Assembly (NCBI RefSeq): GCF_040115645.1
Contig: NC_089576.1
Location: 434,001-498,000, forward strand
DNA from: Euwallacea fornicatus
Taxonomy: Eukaryota; Arthropoda; Insecta; Coleoptera; Curculionidae
Length of the DNA: 64,000 nucleotides
Direction of reading: 5' to 3'
A program made the position numbers and the translations under genes. Below the pieces are notes generated by a model that saw only the letters and a list, made by a program, of their open reading frames with translations, was not told the DNA's origin and searched no databases. The first letter of the stretch is position 1. Each line of letters begins with the position of its first letter. This document shows positions 1-13,433 of the stretch, piece by piece.

Positions 1-326
1 CATACTGCGCAAGTTGCGCAACACACGTGTTCAATTTTGCGCCAATTTAACAATATACAAAAACATCAATTTCCTTAACGATGCAAACGTCCAATTGATT
101 CTTGCGAATTCCTTGTAAATATCACTTTCACCAATTTTTCCATTTTGTTTAAATGTTACAATTAATACATTACGAAATCAACGAATGTTTGTGTATAATC
201 TCAGGTTTATTTGGAAGACGAACGTCATCTGTGTCTCATAAATGTACATAGGCCTGGTCCTATGAGCCGCGCACAGCTGTTCCCGTTATAGAAGCCTAAT
301 TATCGAAGGAAAGAAGCATTAATTAC
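1..326 (-). other. ogre intron 1 (partial)
   Basis: This stretch follows the phase-0 donor of ogre coding exon 1 on the minus strand. It is AT-rich with stops in all frames and shows no innexin sequence, so the next coding exon is outside the window. Confidence 0.75.
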
Positions 327-575
327 CTGTCTCTTGAAGGCATCCGGCATAGTGAACGTTGAAGAGATCCAGCAGTAAGTGTTAACGACATGTCTGGGCA
401 ATCCGTCGACGATGCATTGTATGGGGTTGCCTACGTATTGATTTGCGGTGATGATCAAACTGCAGGCCATCAAAAGCGCGGTTGTGAACAAATTGTGCAT
501 ACGAAACACTGCACAATCGGTTACTATGTCCTGGTATTTCAAGTAATTAGCTAGCCCCCCTAGTAGCTTGTACAT
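327..575 (-). CDS. ogre: ogre / innexin inx1, first coding exon (gene runs off left edge)
   Basis: This is an 83-codon first coding exon of an innexin, the invertebrate gap-junction channel subunit of the plasma membrane. It starts MYKLLG at 575 and ends ..MPDAFKRQ at a CAG|GTAATT donor (intron from 326 down), in phase 0. It covers the cytoplasmic N-terminus, TM1 (about residues 29-47) and most of extracellular loop 1, with the QYVG motif and the two loop cysteines (residues 54 and 68). The MYKLLG start and the VVNTYCWI.STFTMPDAF stretch are typical of ogre/inx1 rather than inx2, inx3 or shakB. The start is supported by the ACCAACATG context and by alignment with known N-termini from memory. 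Bases 1-326 are intron; the remaining exons lie left of the window. The gene lies on the same strand as inx7. Confidence 0.93.
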
Positions 576-1452
576 GTTGGTGGCTGTTCTAGTAACTTGT
601 AATCACACTCGTGCGCTTAGGGCGTTTAGCGCCAAAAACTGGCGTCTTAGTTCATGCTCACACAATAAACTCACAATTCACTCTCTTACCACTGTCACGT
701 AGGCCCAACTTGGGCATTTATTTTCTTTGTTGTCGACTGATTGTTGATTCCCTGTGTATAGTTTAGTTGCTACTGAGTGCGGTCCCCTCGATTTGTGGCT
801 CCCCCACTTCGGCAAAGAAAAGCAGCCGTCCAACTGCGTTTTACACTCTGCACTTCGTGCTTGACGCTCTCCGGTCCTACATGGGCTCCCTTTTCTGGCA
901 ATCACCACCACATTGAACCGGAGATAACATTGAATCTTATCACGGACATATTTTTACCGAGGATTGGAAATTTAACGATGCATTAAGCGGGCACCTTTGA
1001 AAGATATCCGGTGATCATAAAGATATTTTTTCCTGGCGTGAAAAATGAAAAATCGCCAATTAAATAGTCCGATTTCAGCACTTAATGAGGCCTTGAAGAT
1101 AATTGCTTACTGAGATTTCTGTTCAACAATCATTCGGCCGAAACATTACTTCTTACGTGTTTGCTGTATGTAGTTGTTTAAACGATTAAGCCATTGCCAT
1201 TGGGTAAATCATTGAGTGGACGGTTTTATGCTTTTATTAATTAAGTACTAATGCCGGGAGCAACGTTACATAAAACACTATTTCATTGAGTTTGGTGTGT
1301 GCACGGAATCGGATTTGCTCTCGATGTCGTCGGATTGTTACACGCTCGTTGGTTATACAATAGGAAAACAGAAAATTTCTCACATAATTGTAAAATTTCA
1401 ATAATCACAGCACCTACAGCCTAAACCCACAAGTTAGGCCCATCCTGCCAGA

Positions 1453-1528
1453 CCTCTCTCCATCTCTCTCTCTCTCTCTCGCTTTCTATCTCTTTCTCTC
1501 TCCATCTCTATCTCTCTCTCTCTCTCCC
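1453..1528. repeat. (CT)n-rich microsatellite
   Basis: An imperfect CT dinucleotide tract of about 75 bp with occasional CAT, TAT and TTT interruptions. CT/GA tracts can bind GAGA-type factors in insects, but nothing here shows function. Confidence 0.9.
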
Positions 1529-2372
1529 CGTTTTAATTTATGGGGACGTTTGAACTGAATAATAGGCCTTTAGACAGGGCCGGGCCTGGGATTATTGCGT
1601 TCAGAGATTTGGAAGGACTCAATTTTTTTTAAATAGAACGTATTATGGCGGCGTATTTATTTACAAATTTACGAATAATTTACTTTTTTTCCAAGTTAAC
1701 TGAGATTCGTTACGTGGATGTTTAAAAATTATTCGTTTTTATCCGCAGATCGTTCGCAGACGCCCAGAGTTTTTAATTTTGCCAAATAGAACACTCTGTA
1801 CGTCGTCGTCGTTTGGTTATCTACGAATCATTGGGAAATTTTATAATGTTAAATTTTCAATTTCCAACTTTCTCAGCTTTTTAAGATACCTGGAAAAGGT
1901 CGATATTAAATCGTTTTGTTGTTCTGGTTTGGTCGCAGTTTTAATAAGACACTTTTAAATGTTCGCTCAACACTTTTATTTCAGTTTAGGTCAGTTTAAG
2001 TTAATGTGTAATATATTCTGCACGGTAATGCTGCAGATTTGCCTCTATCTGAAAATGAGTGAAGGGCAAAAAATTACCTACATTTTTGTCAAAAGAGCAT
2101 AAAACACTTGAGAAATTCACAACTATATTTTATGATATCCCAATGGCCAGTGGTTTTTTATAACTCGCAACCATTGAACTATTATCTCAGTAAGAGAAAA
2201 TGTTATTTTACACGTTCGTATGTATTCCAATTCTTCGATTTACATCATGTACAGACATGCCCACGCCGTATCGTTAACTAGACGCCCTGCACTTTCAGAC
2301 CGTTCTATTTAACCTAAAACTAAAAATCAAATTATAGATGCGGATGTTGATCAGTTTTTCCGTTTAACATCT

Positions 2373-2422
2373 GCCGCCATCAGAGAGAATAAGCCGCCAT
2401 CTTGATTTTCGAAAATGGCGGC
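2373..2422. promoter_or_regulatory. Cluster of three YY1/Pleiohomeotic-like sites
   Basis: GCCGCCAT occurs at 2373-2380 and 2393-2400, and its reverse complement ATGGCGGC at 2415-2422. The middle copy reads AAGATGGCGGC on the minus strand, the classic YY1/PHO core. The second and third copies face each other as an inverted pair separated by 14 bp. PHO sites of this type occur in Polycomb response elements and near some promoters. Function here is inferred only. Confidence 0.4.
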
Positions 2423-3461
2423 CTGGCAGGCCATTAAAAAAAATTTATTGGAAATGATCAAAGTGGTTCTTAGCCGTGGGTACCACGAAAACTTTTTTTC
2501 TCAATTTTTGTACCAAAATTTGTGGGTGTAAAGTAACACGTTAAAAAGTTTTTTAAGCTTTTGGCAATTATGGCAGGATTTGTATAACTTTTAGGGGCAA
2601 TTTTTCCGTTTTTTTCATGGTTTTCGAGTTTTATTTTCTTTCAAAAAGGTTAGCTTCCGCATTCTCTTCACCAGTATTCCCGATTTCCGTTTATCAGCAT
2701 TTGATGGCTTCAGTCATGCGCATTCAAAATTGATGTCGTCTAGGATTTCGTACCATACAATAAAAAAGCAAAACAAGGCTATTACTGACCGTTAAACTAG
2801 TCATAATATGCATTTAACAAAGTATGATTTAAGAAACGACTTATCGCTTATTTAATTAAAAAATAATGTGAAAATTCACGGTACAAGTACTATAGTATAA
2901 AAACGCGTGTAATCCGAACCTGTTTTTAAGGGACCTACCATCACCTGGCAAACAACTGGTGCCTGGTTTATGGTTTAGATGCGCTTTCAAGAAAAGTTCT
3001 TAGGGTAAACGACATTTTGGTCACGTAGAGCAAACACATTCTTGGAAGCTCATTCTATTCGGAATAGGTCGTTGTTGGTATGCAAAAAGAAAGGTTTTTA
3101 GGTTTGAAAACATCCTGTTGGCTGGGGCGTATTGAGGTTGTCATAGCCCTGAAAATTTTAACTGAAAAAGGATTATTTGCTTTCAAGTATTTATTTTAAA
3201 AAAATTAATGATTCGCCCTGGGAGGCACGTGCTTATCCTCTCTAAGTAATGATGATACAATGTATCTAACAAGCGAGGTCATAAGTTAAGCAAATGTTCA
3301 TCACGAACTGAATTTTTTTATAAGCTGGAATGACGTTTCTTTGGCAATTTTGCCAGAAATGGAATTTTAAACTTGAAATAAATTGGGCTAAGTAGGAATG
3401 CTAATGATATTTTTCCTGTTCACTGACTCTAGTACAAGATACTAATAGCGTTTTATGTATA

Positions 3462-4332
3462 CAGGGTGTTTCGTAATAGTATGTCAAAAATTCAGAAGGA
3501 GAATCTGTGGACGATTTTAAGTAAAAAAGTTCTTGTAAATACCGGTCCTTTTTCGCTTCATATCTGCAATACCGAAAGCTTTTTTCCTAATAAGTCCGTT
3601 TCGACATTTAATATTTTTTTTGAACCTCAGATAGCGCATAATAGGTATAGAAATGCGTTTTTTAAGAGGAAAAAATTATTTTTACTTTCACCAGTAGCGT
3701 CCTCATGGATGTGGCCTCAAAAATTTTTAACGAAAAATATGATACGCCACTGCTTTTAAACAAAAACTATTTCTTTAGTGCTCCATATTTTTGCGAAAAA
3801 AGCTCTCTTGAATATTTTTCATAACGTTAACCGTTTTCATAAAAAAAAAATACATAATTTTTTAAGTAATGTTAATATTAAAAATCTGAGTTAGGTGCAT
3901 TGCGTTACTTATGAAAAAACCATGAAATAAGGTGTTGGGAATGTTCTCCACCTGCAAGAGGGCATGCCTCGACGCCTTTTCACACAGTATCGTGCGCTCT
4001 TCGAAAAATTCCTGGTGAATTTTTATTGTGTTAAACGAATGAATTAGGCTAATTTTCAGTTACAGATTGTAGTATTTTATATTTTGCATGAAAACAGTTA
4101 ACCTTACAAAAAAAATACTTAAGAGACCTTTTTCCCAGGAATATGGAGCGTTTAGAAAATTATTTTTATTGAAAAAACCAGTAACGTAAATTTTTCATTT
4201 AAAACGTTGTTGTTTTCCCTTCAACGGATGTGGGTTTACGCATGTCCGGCGCAATTTTCTTAAAAATATTTGAATGGACTTAAAAAAAAAATCCTAACCT
4301 GAATTTTCAATATACTATTATGAAACACCCTG
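3462..4332. mobile_element. Non-autonomous TIR transposon (MITE-like), element A
   Basis: The two ends are inverted repeats starting CAGGGTGTTTCRTAATAGTA and staying similar for roughly 38 bp to a shared AAATTCAG. Both are flanked by TA (3460-3461 and 4333-4334), as expected for Tc1/mariner-type insertion at TA. The 0.87-kb interior is AT-rich and encodes no transposase. An internal stretch near 3590-3620 resembles the ends of the element at 28336-29174, so the two are probably one family. Confidence 0.85.
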
Positions 4333-4334
4333 TA

Positions 4335-7300
4335 TACAAAGATGTCACAGTACATCTAATGCGAGTGCCACCAAAGTAAATGCTTGACTTTGTATATCAT
4401 TTCATTAACACACAAAATTGAGAGGACCTTGTATTCAAACTATATACGGTGTGAGTTTGAGAACTTGTCGCCCTTATTATTTCGAAACGGGATAATTTTT
4501 TTTTAATCGCCGAAACACCGATTTTGCTATCGAGGGGGAATAATGTTTATATAGAATCCACCCCGCCTCTTCCGATCCTCTACCCCCCAGAGCCACCCTT
4601 TCAAACATCTTCTACTGCGAAGGGGGTTAAGCAATACGTCGTTTTAAAGGGCCTTGCGTTCTCTACGTTTATGGTACCTTTTTTGTTACATTTGACTCTT
4701 GCGTTATCAAATTTGGGGGCCCCGGTCGAAACGATTTGATTCGAAAGGGAAATAAAAAATTTAAAAAAAAATCTGTTTACATAGATGTTTCTATTCGAGG
4801 ACCGAGGACATTTACTAGATTGATAAATATTTGCTTTGGTGATTAATGTACCCGTTTTTTTGACTGTCGCCTCGACCGACAATAGGTCAGTAGGTTTGTA
4901 AATAGATTTGTTACAATCATTTTCCAGTCGCAGAAGATGTTTGAATAAAACAGTCTTAGTTTCAGTGCCGCCACGACACCAATAGGAAAAATGAGCTTGA
5001 AATAACCGTAGACGCCCAACTTGATTACGCAACAGTCGAGTATAACAAATGGAGATACCGAAATGTAGGGAATGAAAATCTCTTTAAAATCGTGTATTAT
5101 TTAACCCCCTGTATCACTTAATATATTCGAGAAGTTGGTTGCGGGGAGTAAAGGGTGGAAGGGGGCACAGTGAATTCTACACAAAAGCTATTCCTCCTCA
5201 ACGAAATCGAGGTGATTAGGCGATTTGAAGAAAATCCACCCCGTGCCGAGACAAAACACGTGTAAAGCTTTCAAATTAACGCCCCGCAAATTTCAATAGT
5301 ATTTCCCCCATATTTCTTTTTTAAGAAACGATCAGTATCAATTACCGATCATTTACGTCCACGATCATGATTACGTCTGATGATTTTTAACTTGTAAAGG
5401 TAAACTCACCAGGAGCATAATACTACCTTTTTAAAGATAACCGGTAATCGGCAATTATTTTAATTCGTTTTACAATTGTTGTGATCGATAGTGACCGGAC
5501 TATCGCTCTTTCGACATATTTGCATTGAATCACCATTGCAGTGTTCGCCCGAATTACACATTTGTGCAGCTTAGTTACGTCATCACGGAGAAACATTTCT
5601 AACGAGTGTTTAAATCAAAACCTCGCGACGGCGAATTTTTCTCCTGGTTCCCATTGACGCGGGTACTTCTTGTGCAATAATTACTGAACGCGTGATGACT
5701 TCGGTACACCTGGTCCTCTGCTGAAAACAATTGGTCATTACCTTCATAGAATTGGGAAAACAATGAGCCATGTTTCGATGTACAATAATGGTTTGTGTTA
5801 ACATTCTAATGACATTGAATATCAGGTAGACGTCATGCAGGATGTTGGTACGCTTTTTTTCGGAAAATAGGCAATTTTATGTCCTAATTGTCGTACGCTT
5901 GGAAGTTTCGCCTGCTAAACAGGATAAAAAATCTTCAGTCTTTGTTCTCGTTCACACTTACACTTGGCAACCCCGCACCGGAGAGAATGCAGGTATACGA
6001 ACTTAACGAGGCCTGTTTGAAGATGGAATATTTCAGGGCTAGGGTGCTTATTCATAAAAGGAGCCCTATTAGTCAGTTAAAATGCGTAACAAACACATTT
6101 AAAAACGTTTTCTCAGAGATAACATGAAGGGCCATTAAGTCCAGTTATCTTCAAAAATTAAAGTATACTTTTGGTGGGAAATGTTGTATATGAACAGTAT
6201 AAAAATCCTGCAAATCCCCTGCAAACTTGCGCTTATCAGTAGTATGTAAAAGTGCTGAAAGCTACTGCCATCGTGACGTATCACGCTTCAGATTCGGATG
6301 ACATGTCGTGGAGTACGAGCCGCTTTCAAAATTTTCAACGCGTCGAGAAGACAATTTCTTTCAACTTGAAACGACCGTAGTGGTTAATCACCACGTCTGT
6401 CTCAATCGACCGATTTGCAAAATAACGAAAAACGTATTCTGCTTTGGACTTTCAATTTACCATCAAAACGGCGCTTTTTGCGAAACACCGGGATAGCGTC
6501 GAGCTTTTTCACGATTCCATTTACGTCGGTGAAAATTGAAATTTGCCTCAAAATGGCGGAAATATTTGTGGTGGGTTGACACTTACTTTGCGACGTCAAA
6601 ATTTTCCAAAAGGACAAATCACACTAGACGATATCGAAAAGTGCTCGTGTTCGACAACTCCGAAAACGAGGGCGACTTCGGGTGGGCGAAAGCAGAAGCG
6701 ACGAAAGTGAGCGATTTTCGCTCCAGGGTTTACGCATGCGGCTCAACTTATAAATTCGACGTTGTAATTCAGATTTGACACTGACTTTGCCTCTGGAAGA
6801 TGAACACCAATAAATTTACTTGCCGCATTTACATATGTCGCCGTCGCGAATGTGAAGTTGCTGCGGGGCCGTCGTCCACGACCAACCAATTTTATCCCTT
6901 TGACGTTAGCCCCGGTAGCAAAATCGCAGCACGACGTCAGCGTCCGATGAAATGTGACGTACACGGCGGGGGGATCGCGGAAGGAAACGTCAAATGTGAC
7001 CGCGTTTTTGCGAATAACTTCGGCTATTCCGAAAGAATCCTCGAGATTGGCCCTAAGAGCGACAGAGAGTACGGGAATTTCTCGGTGGACAAAATGATAG
7101 AGATTTACTCCTCGGGCTAGTTCCGATGATTTCGAGGTCACGCGCGCGATGCCAAACCCAGCTTCAAGATTATAAATTGGGCTGTTAACCCGTGCCCACG
7201 AAGGTGCCATTTTGAGAAAAAAATGCTCGCACCTCCCTGAGTTCGCGTAGCGGCTTTCGTTGTAATTTTTTACTAATAACGAAGGAAATCACCGCAGAAA

Positions 7301-10300
7301 ACGAGCCCCTGTGAAAGGGTGGGTTGTAACATTTAATGAAAATCGTACGCGCATCAAACCGTATATCACTAATTATCAGAGGGAGGATGTGTGTCGGGTT
7401 GTTGGCAGATGGGCTTTTCAATGTTGCAGCAGCTGCCCTTGTCACACATACCCATTAAACGAGTGGGTTATATTGAATGGAGAGAACTAGTATCTGTACA
7501 TAACGTTCTTGGCACATTCGTGGTGTAAATCGGTGGTGTGAACGTAAAATTTTAAACACCCTATGGGCCTGATCATGACGCCGGCAACCTTGTCCCAGTA
7601 TTAAGCAATTTTTACCATATAGCCGGTCGAGCATAAGCAGAACATTCTACAACCTACTTGTAAATGTGATTGACAGACTGGATTTAATGCTAAACATATT
7701 CGTTTTAAAGTACACTTTCACTTTTTGGCGTATAACACTATATAGTTCTTTATAATTCGCGGCAGTTCTAATAAGTGATACTGCAAACTTCGCAGAAGTT
7801 TAACCGGGTTTTCGTGGACTCAAAGGAGTAATTTCTTTTCTAAGAAAGCAAATCAACGTAAACGAACTGAGGAGCCAAATTTCGAAAACCGGAAGGTAGA
7901 AAGTTATCCGGGAATTGAGTCGGTGATCACCACTGCAGATATCAACTTTGCCTCCATTTGATCGTCCATCGCTTTCCCTAAGATCCTTTTGGGAGGGAGG
8001 GCCGGGCGGCTTGGAGGTCGAATATAGGACACCGTGTACATACATACAAAAATTCCGTTCTCTACCAGTTAATCAAGTTTGAAATCAAATTTTCCGATAA
8101 AATATTTGCTTTTTTACGAGGATACCACGGTGCGGTTTGAGGACTGGCCCGGAAATGAAAGGAACTCGGCCCAACTCAAATTCGTGCGATTCTTGTATTC
8201 CTGCGCGCAGGGCGCATCAATAAAAATCGATTTTATTATTTATTATTACCTTCTCGGCATAGCTCCAATTTTCCTTTAGCAGTGTTGCCAGATGCAGGTT
8301 GATGGGTTTGAAATTAATGACTTGCTACGTGTTCCAGAGCTTCTAGGGATTTCGAGTGATGAACTCTGCTTTCATGAGCCCATTTCTGGTGCTTCCCTGA
8401 TGTTTTTCAAAACTCAAAAATATAGGAATTATGACCTGTCGGCGTATCTCAAAATCAATGGCGCTCTCAGAATTCGCACACATTTTACAGATTCAGTGAG
8501 ATAAAATCACGTTTTATGTTGTGAAGCCACGTAAGAAAATGTGGTTCTAATAAATTTTGTTCCCCTGTTGACACGACCCTGATTATCCCACAGCAATGTT
8601 GCCAAATAAATATTTATGAACTGTCAATGTCCACGACAATCAGTGGCGGGTTTTTTTTTTCTAAGACATCTCGGAAAGAATCACTTACATACTTCTTTGA
8701 TCTTTTTATATAGAACGAATAACTGTGATGTCCACGAAGTCGATGGAAATATTTACAATTTTGGGTGGCACGACTTTTCCATTGACGTTTTGTCCTTTTT
8801 GAACCTTCCTCGGCATAACTCTTATTTTTCTTTCTGGCTGACGCCTCTTACGTGAAAATTGTATTTCGACATATTCTTCTCCGGCGAAAATTCTACCTTG
8901 CTGGCAGGGGCGGAGCAAAGAGTAGGTAAGAGTTGAGGAGTAGCACTAGCAAATTCGTAAATAGCTTTAATTGGCGTACTTTCAGGAATTTATTGAATTA
9001 AATCGTTTAATTGGTTGAAATTATCGTTCAGAAACGTGGTCTCACGTGCTTGGTTCTGGGTACTAATGGTGTTTAACCATAATCGTTGTTGTTTTAACAT
9101 ATTCTGCCGCTAATTATTGACAGATCAGGTGCCTTCCTGGAACTTGCCCACATGATTATTGGTTTTGTGCGCTTTTAGTTGGTGCGAATCGGTGAGGAAG
9201 ACATCTCTGTCTTTGCCTTCATCACGTTTTGGCCCGCATCAAGATCGTTCTCGGAAAGAGCCCCAGTATCAAATTTCACAACCAACTATTAACCATCTGC
9301 GTGGTCAAATCGAAGGCATTTAAAAGCGATATCTCCTGAAAAGTTGATGCTCCGGTACGAACGCGAGTAGCAGCCTCACGAAGGACCAGTTTTTGTCGGA
9401 CACCGGCAACAGTGCCTTTTACGCTCGGTTTCAGGTTCTCAGACCTACCTACCGTATTTCTGCGAACTGTTATAAAATTTATTTGAATTCCTTTTGTGCA
9501 CGTATACCAACCACAATATACCAAAGTTGAGTCTCCTGGTCGAAGATTGTCCTTATTACAAAGGCATGCGTTTCTAGCCTCGCTCCGAAGCCCGGCTGCC
9601 TCGCAAGGAAAATAGTTTTGATATTCGAATTTCTTGAGCTTTTTGCAGTAAGCACACACAAGGCAACAACCTGTTAAAGAACATGTTTTTTTCGTCTCTG
9701 CCACCGCAAAGCTCCTCTCTCGTTGTTTTAATTGAAATTATTGGTTTCGACTTATCTGTCGAAATGCATACGGTCTCTGCTTTCTCGGGAATTCCGGTTC
9801 TTCCACAAACTTGCCGACAGATTCGTCTTTTAATTACTTCATTACTTCTTCTTTTGGGCTACTCGATGGTTATTGCTTTTTTTTTCGCGCATTTGAAGTC
9901 TCTTCGGTCCAGACCCGCCCATTTGGCCTGGCCAAATTTGAAAGTGGGTCACTCTATTGATCGATGATATTCTAAGAATCAAGAGTACTTTCTACTAGCG
10001 CGACAAATTTGATATGTCCTAATTAATGGGGATTTCAGCTTCGACGACCGCGACGAGTGCCAGCGAAGACGCACTAATGGCGCACGGTCTTTGTTGTTTG
10101 CGAATATTTCTCTGGAACTGAAAATTACCATTTAAAATCCCCAGGGCGATTTCGTCAAACGGTTTCGAATTTGCGAAGGAGAACTTCCCCAGGGTCGCGA
10201 ACGTATTCGCGGAAATATGAATTGAGATCTCCCATGATCTAATTGGAATTCCAGAAATTTCAATGAAATCACATTGGCTTCTCGAGCGCCTCGAATTTAC

Positions 10301-13294
10301 TCAAAGATATTCGCCAAGAAGCAACGAAAATCTCCGGAAAAGGAGTCGGCGGCTCCTCAAGGACGTTGGGAAACTTGTGGATTCTCGTCGTCGCTCAAAA
10401 CTTTTTGGAGGAAAACGTCAACAGTAGTTTCCCTGACGTTAAGAACTTTCCGGGGGAAAACTGCTCTTATGTGCTCAGAAAAGCTGTTTTGGGAGTATTC
10501 AGAATTTCTCCGGAACTTTAAATTTCGCAAAGAAAAACGTCTACGAAAATATTAGCAAACGCGCCTGAAGGATTCAAAAGCCCTAGGAACGTCCGGAGTT
10601 TTCCTGCTGCTGAAAATTCCCAAAAGAAAACGTTTCGGAGAACTTTCTTGAAGCCTCACAAGGGAACCTCAAGAGTTTTTAGCACTTGAGGCGCCTCTGA
10701 AAGTCTGTAGGAAAATTCTTGGCGTGGAAGATTCCCGGAATGAACATTTGTTTGCTTGAGAGACGTGTTTACTCGGTCGACTTTGGGGTAGGAAATGACG
10801 CTTTTTCCAAAATATACTATATCAACCACCGAGGTTAAACGCGACCGAAAAAAGCGGGTTATTAAGCTAGCAGAGAGTGCTGAGAACTACGAAGAATAAA
10901 AAGAGAATACGACAGAAAATTTTTGTATACATGTTCGAGTTTACTATAGTTATCCACTCAACTAGTGTCAAAGGTCATCATCTATAATTCCATAAATCGT
11001 TGTTATCGCAAACAGAGAGCGATAACGGCGATTTGCAAATTACAGAGGGAAACAATAACAACATAATCGGCAATTCATGTATGTACTTATAAAATATAAT
11101 TGAGTATCGAATGATACGACAATTTTAAGCTTCGATTTACGACCTTGGAGCGTAAATTTTTGTATTCCGGAAAAAGCAATATCTGTGCTATATGTGCATG
11201 TAACACAAAATTCGTACGTCAAGCTACTAAACACACGGTAGGATTTATTATGTTGCCCTGATGCATTATTACCAATATCATTATCACTCAAGGTTGGTAA
11301 ATCAAACCGTGCTCATTCGTGATCTTAAAGTTTAGTGTAATACCGGAAGTGTCTAATTCCGTCATATGAGTAATGATTCAATTTACTACCACCGATTAGT
11401 TGGATGCTCCTCATCTGCATTCATCTACACTGCAGCATTTTACCATTCAACTCACAGTTGGAAACATTCCGCAATTCAATGAAATACTGAGCGTACACCA
11501 AAGTGTGCATGATGAACGACTGTTTGATATTCATACACTATAGGGCCGGGTAGAGCATTACCATATCAGTATTCGGTACTCAGCAGGTTAGAAGTATGTG
11601 AATATAATGTGCCGGAGTTAAAATGTATAACTTGACAACGAAGAGTTCATTGATCGCGAATGACCGAGCCTTCCGAGGACTCGTAAGATGGTGAATTAAT
11701 ACAATGTCACATGTAACTCATGAACGATTCATTAGGTGTTTGTAAACGGGAATTTGTTGGCTCGTTTACCGGCTATTGGTAAGTCGGCCTACGACTGGTA
11801 AGCCGATTGTTCCGCACAGAAATGGAGACTGGGACATATGGCTGCCGGTTGCGGCTTTTAACATTTTTTTCTACTGTAACAAATGGTCGTTGAGGTATGC
11901 CCTGACTTTGAATTATTTGCTTAACAACGGGCATGTCTGAGATGAGCTTCAGATGATTCGCTTGAGCGAGTATTATTGTCTGTCATGTTCGCCGTTTAAT
12001 CGCATGCATTGCGCTCATAAATTATTCATAAAGACTGTTTCTTCAGTCAAAATGACGTAAAATGACAGTTGCGTCAAATAAACTTTCATTCGGCTCGCGT
12101 CATCACGTTGTCGCGAGGCGACGTGCGTTCTCGCCAACCTGTCAATTGTCGAATTTCGACTGTTCAGAAAGTCGTTCGAAGGATCATCGTGCTCGTATGC
12201 CGAAAGAACACAAAACGCCGCCTGCACATTATTGGAAAGGGCTTGGGGTCCGGAGCACTTTACGGATACGGATACGGATTACGGATATCGAAAAATGGGT
12301 GGAAGTTCAAAAAGGGCAAGCTCGGAGCACGAATAGAGTTTTACAGATATAGCGAATTCGCCCTGAAAATGATCAAAATTTTAATCACACGGGTGAGATT
12401 GTACTCAAAACAGTTACAGGGTGAAACATAATGAACAAAAAAAAACATTTTACAGTTGAATTTTTGAAAACTCAGTAACGAGCTTCGAACACTGAACGAT
12501 AATACTAGCAATGTAGCTTCAGCATCAGTGATAAATTTGTCCTAGAAACAACAGACAAAACATAGAGGAACGCTAGAAATGTATCATATATAACATTCCT
12601 AAGGAACGTGAGAAACCTTGCATTAGCGAACCCTCTAAAATTGCATTAGAAAATTTCACATATCAAACATATACACAGGGAGTCTCGTGTTAGTAGGTCA
12701 ATCCGCTATCAAGAGATTACTTATACGAAAATACTTGAACTTTCCTTAGGGCACTTCATACTGATTATAGCGGGTGTTGCAGTTTGTAATGCTCTTAGAA
12801 TGAAATGAAACAACGCTTGCGTAGTCACCAAGGGTACAATTATCAGAGAAGCGAAAAATCGAATGGAAACTGATACATGGCCTCTTGTTCAGAAAGCATG
12901 CAGTATAAGACTTGTTTCCTTATGCTTGAGCAAGAGGTCGGTATTGGATGTATAAAAAGAAGCTGAACACCAACAAATACCACTTGGAGTAATCACCGAT
13001 GTATAGAAAATAAAAAGTAATGAAGCGACGAGTTAAATTAAGAGCAGTGGCCTAACACCAACACACAATCACTTACCTCGCATCAGCCCTTTGGAATCGT
13101 GTCGAAACAAGTGGTTCCTTGGCCACTGAGAAGAGGAATTGATTGTTTTGCATCTCAGTAAGTTTTAACTTGGAATAGTGCGCAATTCTACTACTCCAAC
13201 AACCTCCTGGCTTGAGGCATCGTCCCAAACAAAGTAAAAGACGAATCGGACAATCTGCCCCAAAGGTTTAGAACATATTTCTCGCCTTTGTCTT
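4335..13294. other. Long non-coding region between ogre and inx7
   Basis: About 9 kb without a gene I can support. Several ORFs of 60-155 codons exist (for example 4601-5032, 6743-7210 and 9276-9704 on minus), but none shows a known domain, plausible splice sites or a second exon. Features seen are a GC-richer block with opposed ORFs (6.3-7.2 kb), a degenerate CACCCTAT-type element end near 7560, and a short TACGGA-type repeat near 12255-12285. The region may hold regulatory DNA for the flanking innexins. Confidence 0.55.
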
Positions 13295-13300
13295 TTTATT
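13295..13300 (-). terminator. Candidate polyadenylation signal of inx7
   Basis: AATAAA on the minus strand (TTTATT on plus), about 135 nt beyond the inx7 stop codon. The position suits a short 3' UTR, but the cleavage site is not shown by sequence. Confidence 0.5.
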
Positions 13301-13433
13301 AATATAAGAAATATCACACATTATACACTAAATCTAAAGTTATTGATAAACTAATTTTCGACCTTGAAACAAACTAAAAACAAATAAATTAATTAATAAA
13401 CCCTGAATCTCAGGACTTTTTTTTCTCAGTCTT

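Larger units (their letters stand above)
576..3459. other. Non-coding region upstream of ogre
   Basis: No supportable gene is present. It should contain the ogre promoter and 5' UTR next to 575, but I could not place the transcription start. It holds a CT-rich microsatellite (1453-1528) and a cluster of ATGGCGGC/GCCGCCAT sites (2373-2422). The short ORFs here lack recognisable domains and overlap on opposite strands. Confidence 0.6.

Noticed and set aside
4601..5032. 143-codon minus ORF
   Set aside because: No recognisable domain, no splice context, and located between element-like ends (4450 and 5107). Treated as chance or repeat-derived.
6743..7210. 155-codon minus ORF
   Set aside because: A plus ORF overlaps most of it and the sequence seems repeat-like; no family match.
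9276..9704. 142-codon Cys-containing minus ORF
   Set aside because: The cysteines do not form a known zinc-finger spacing; no homologous family recognised and no flanking exons.
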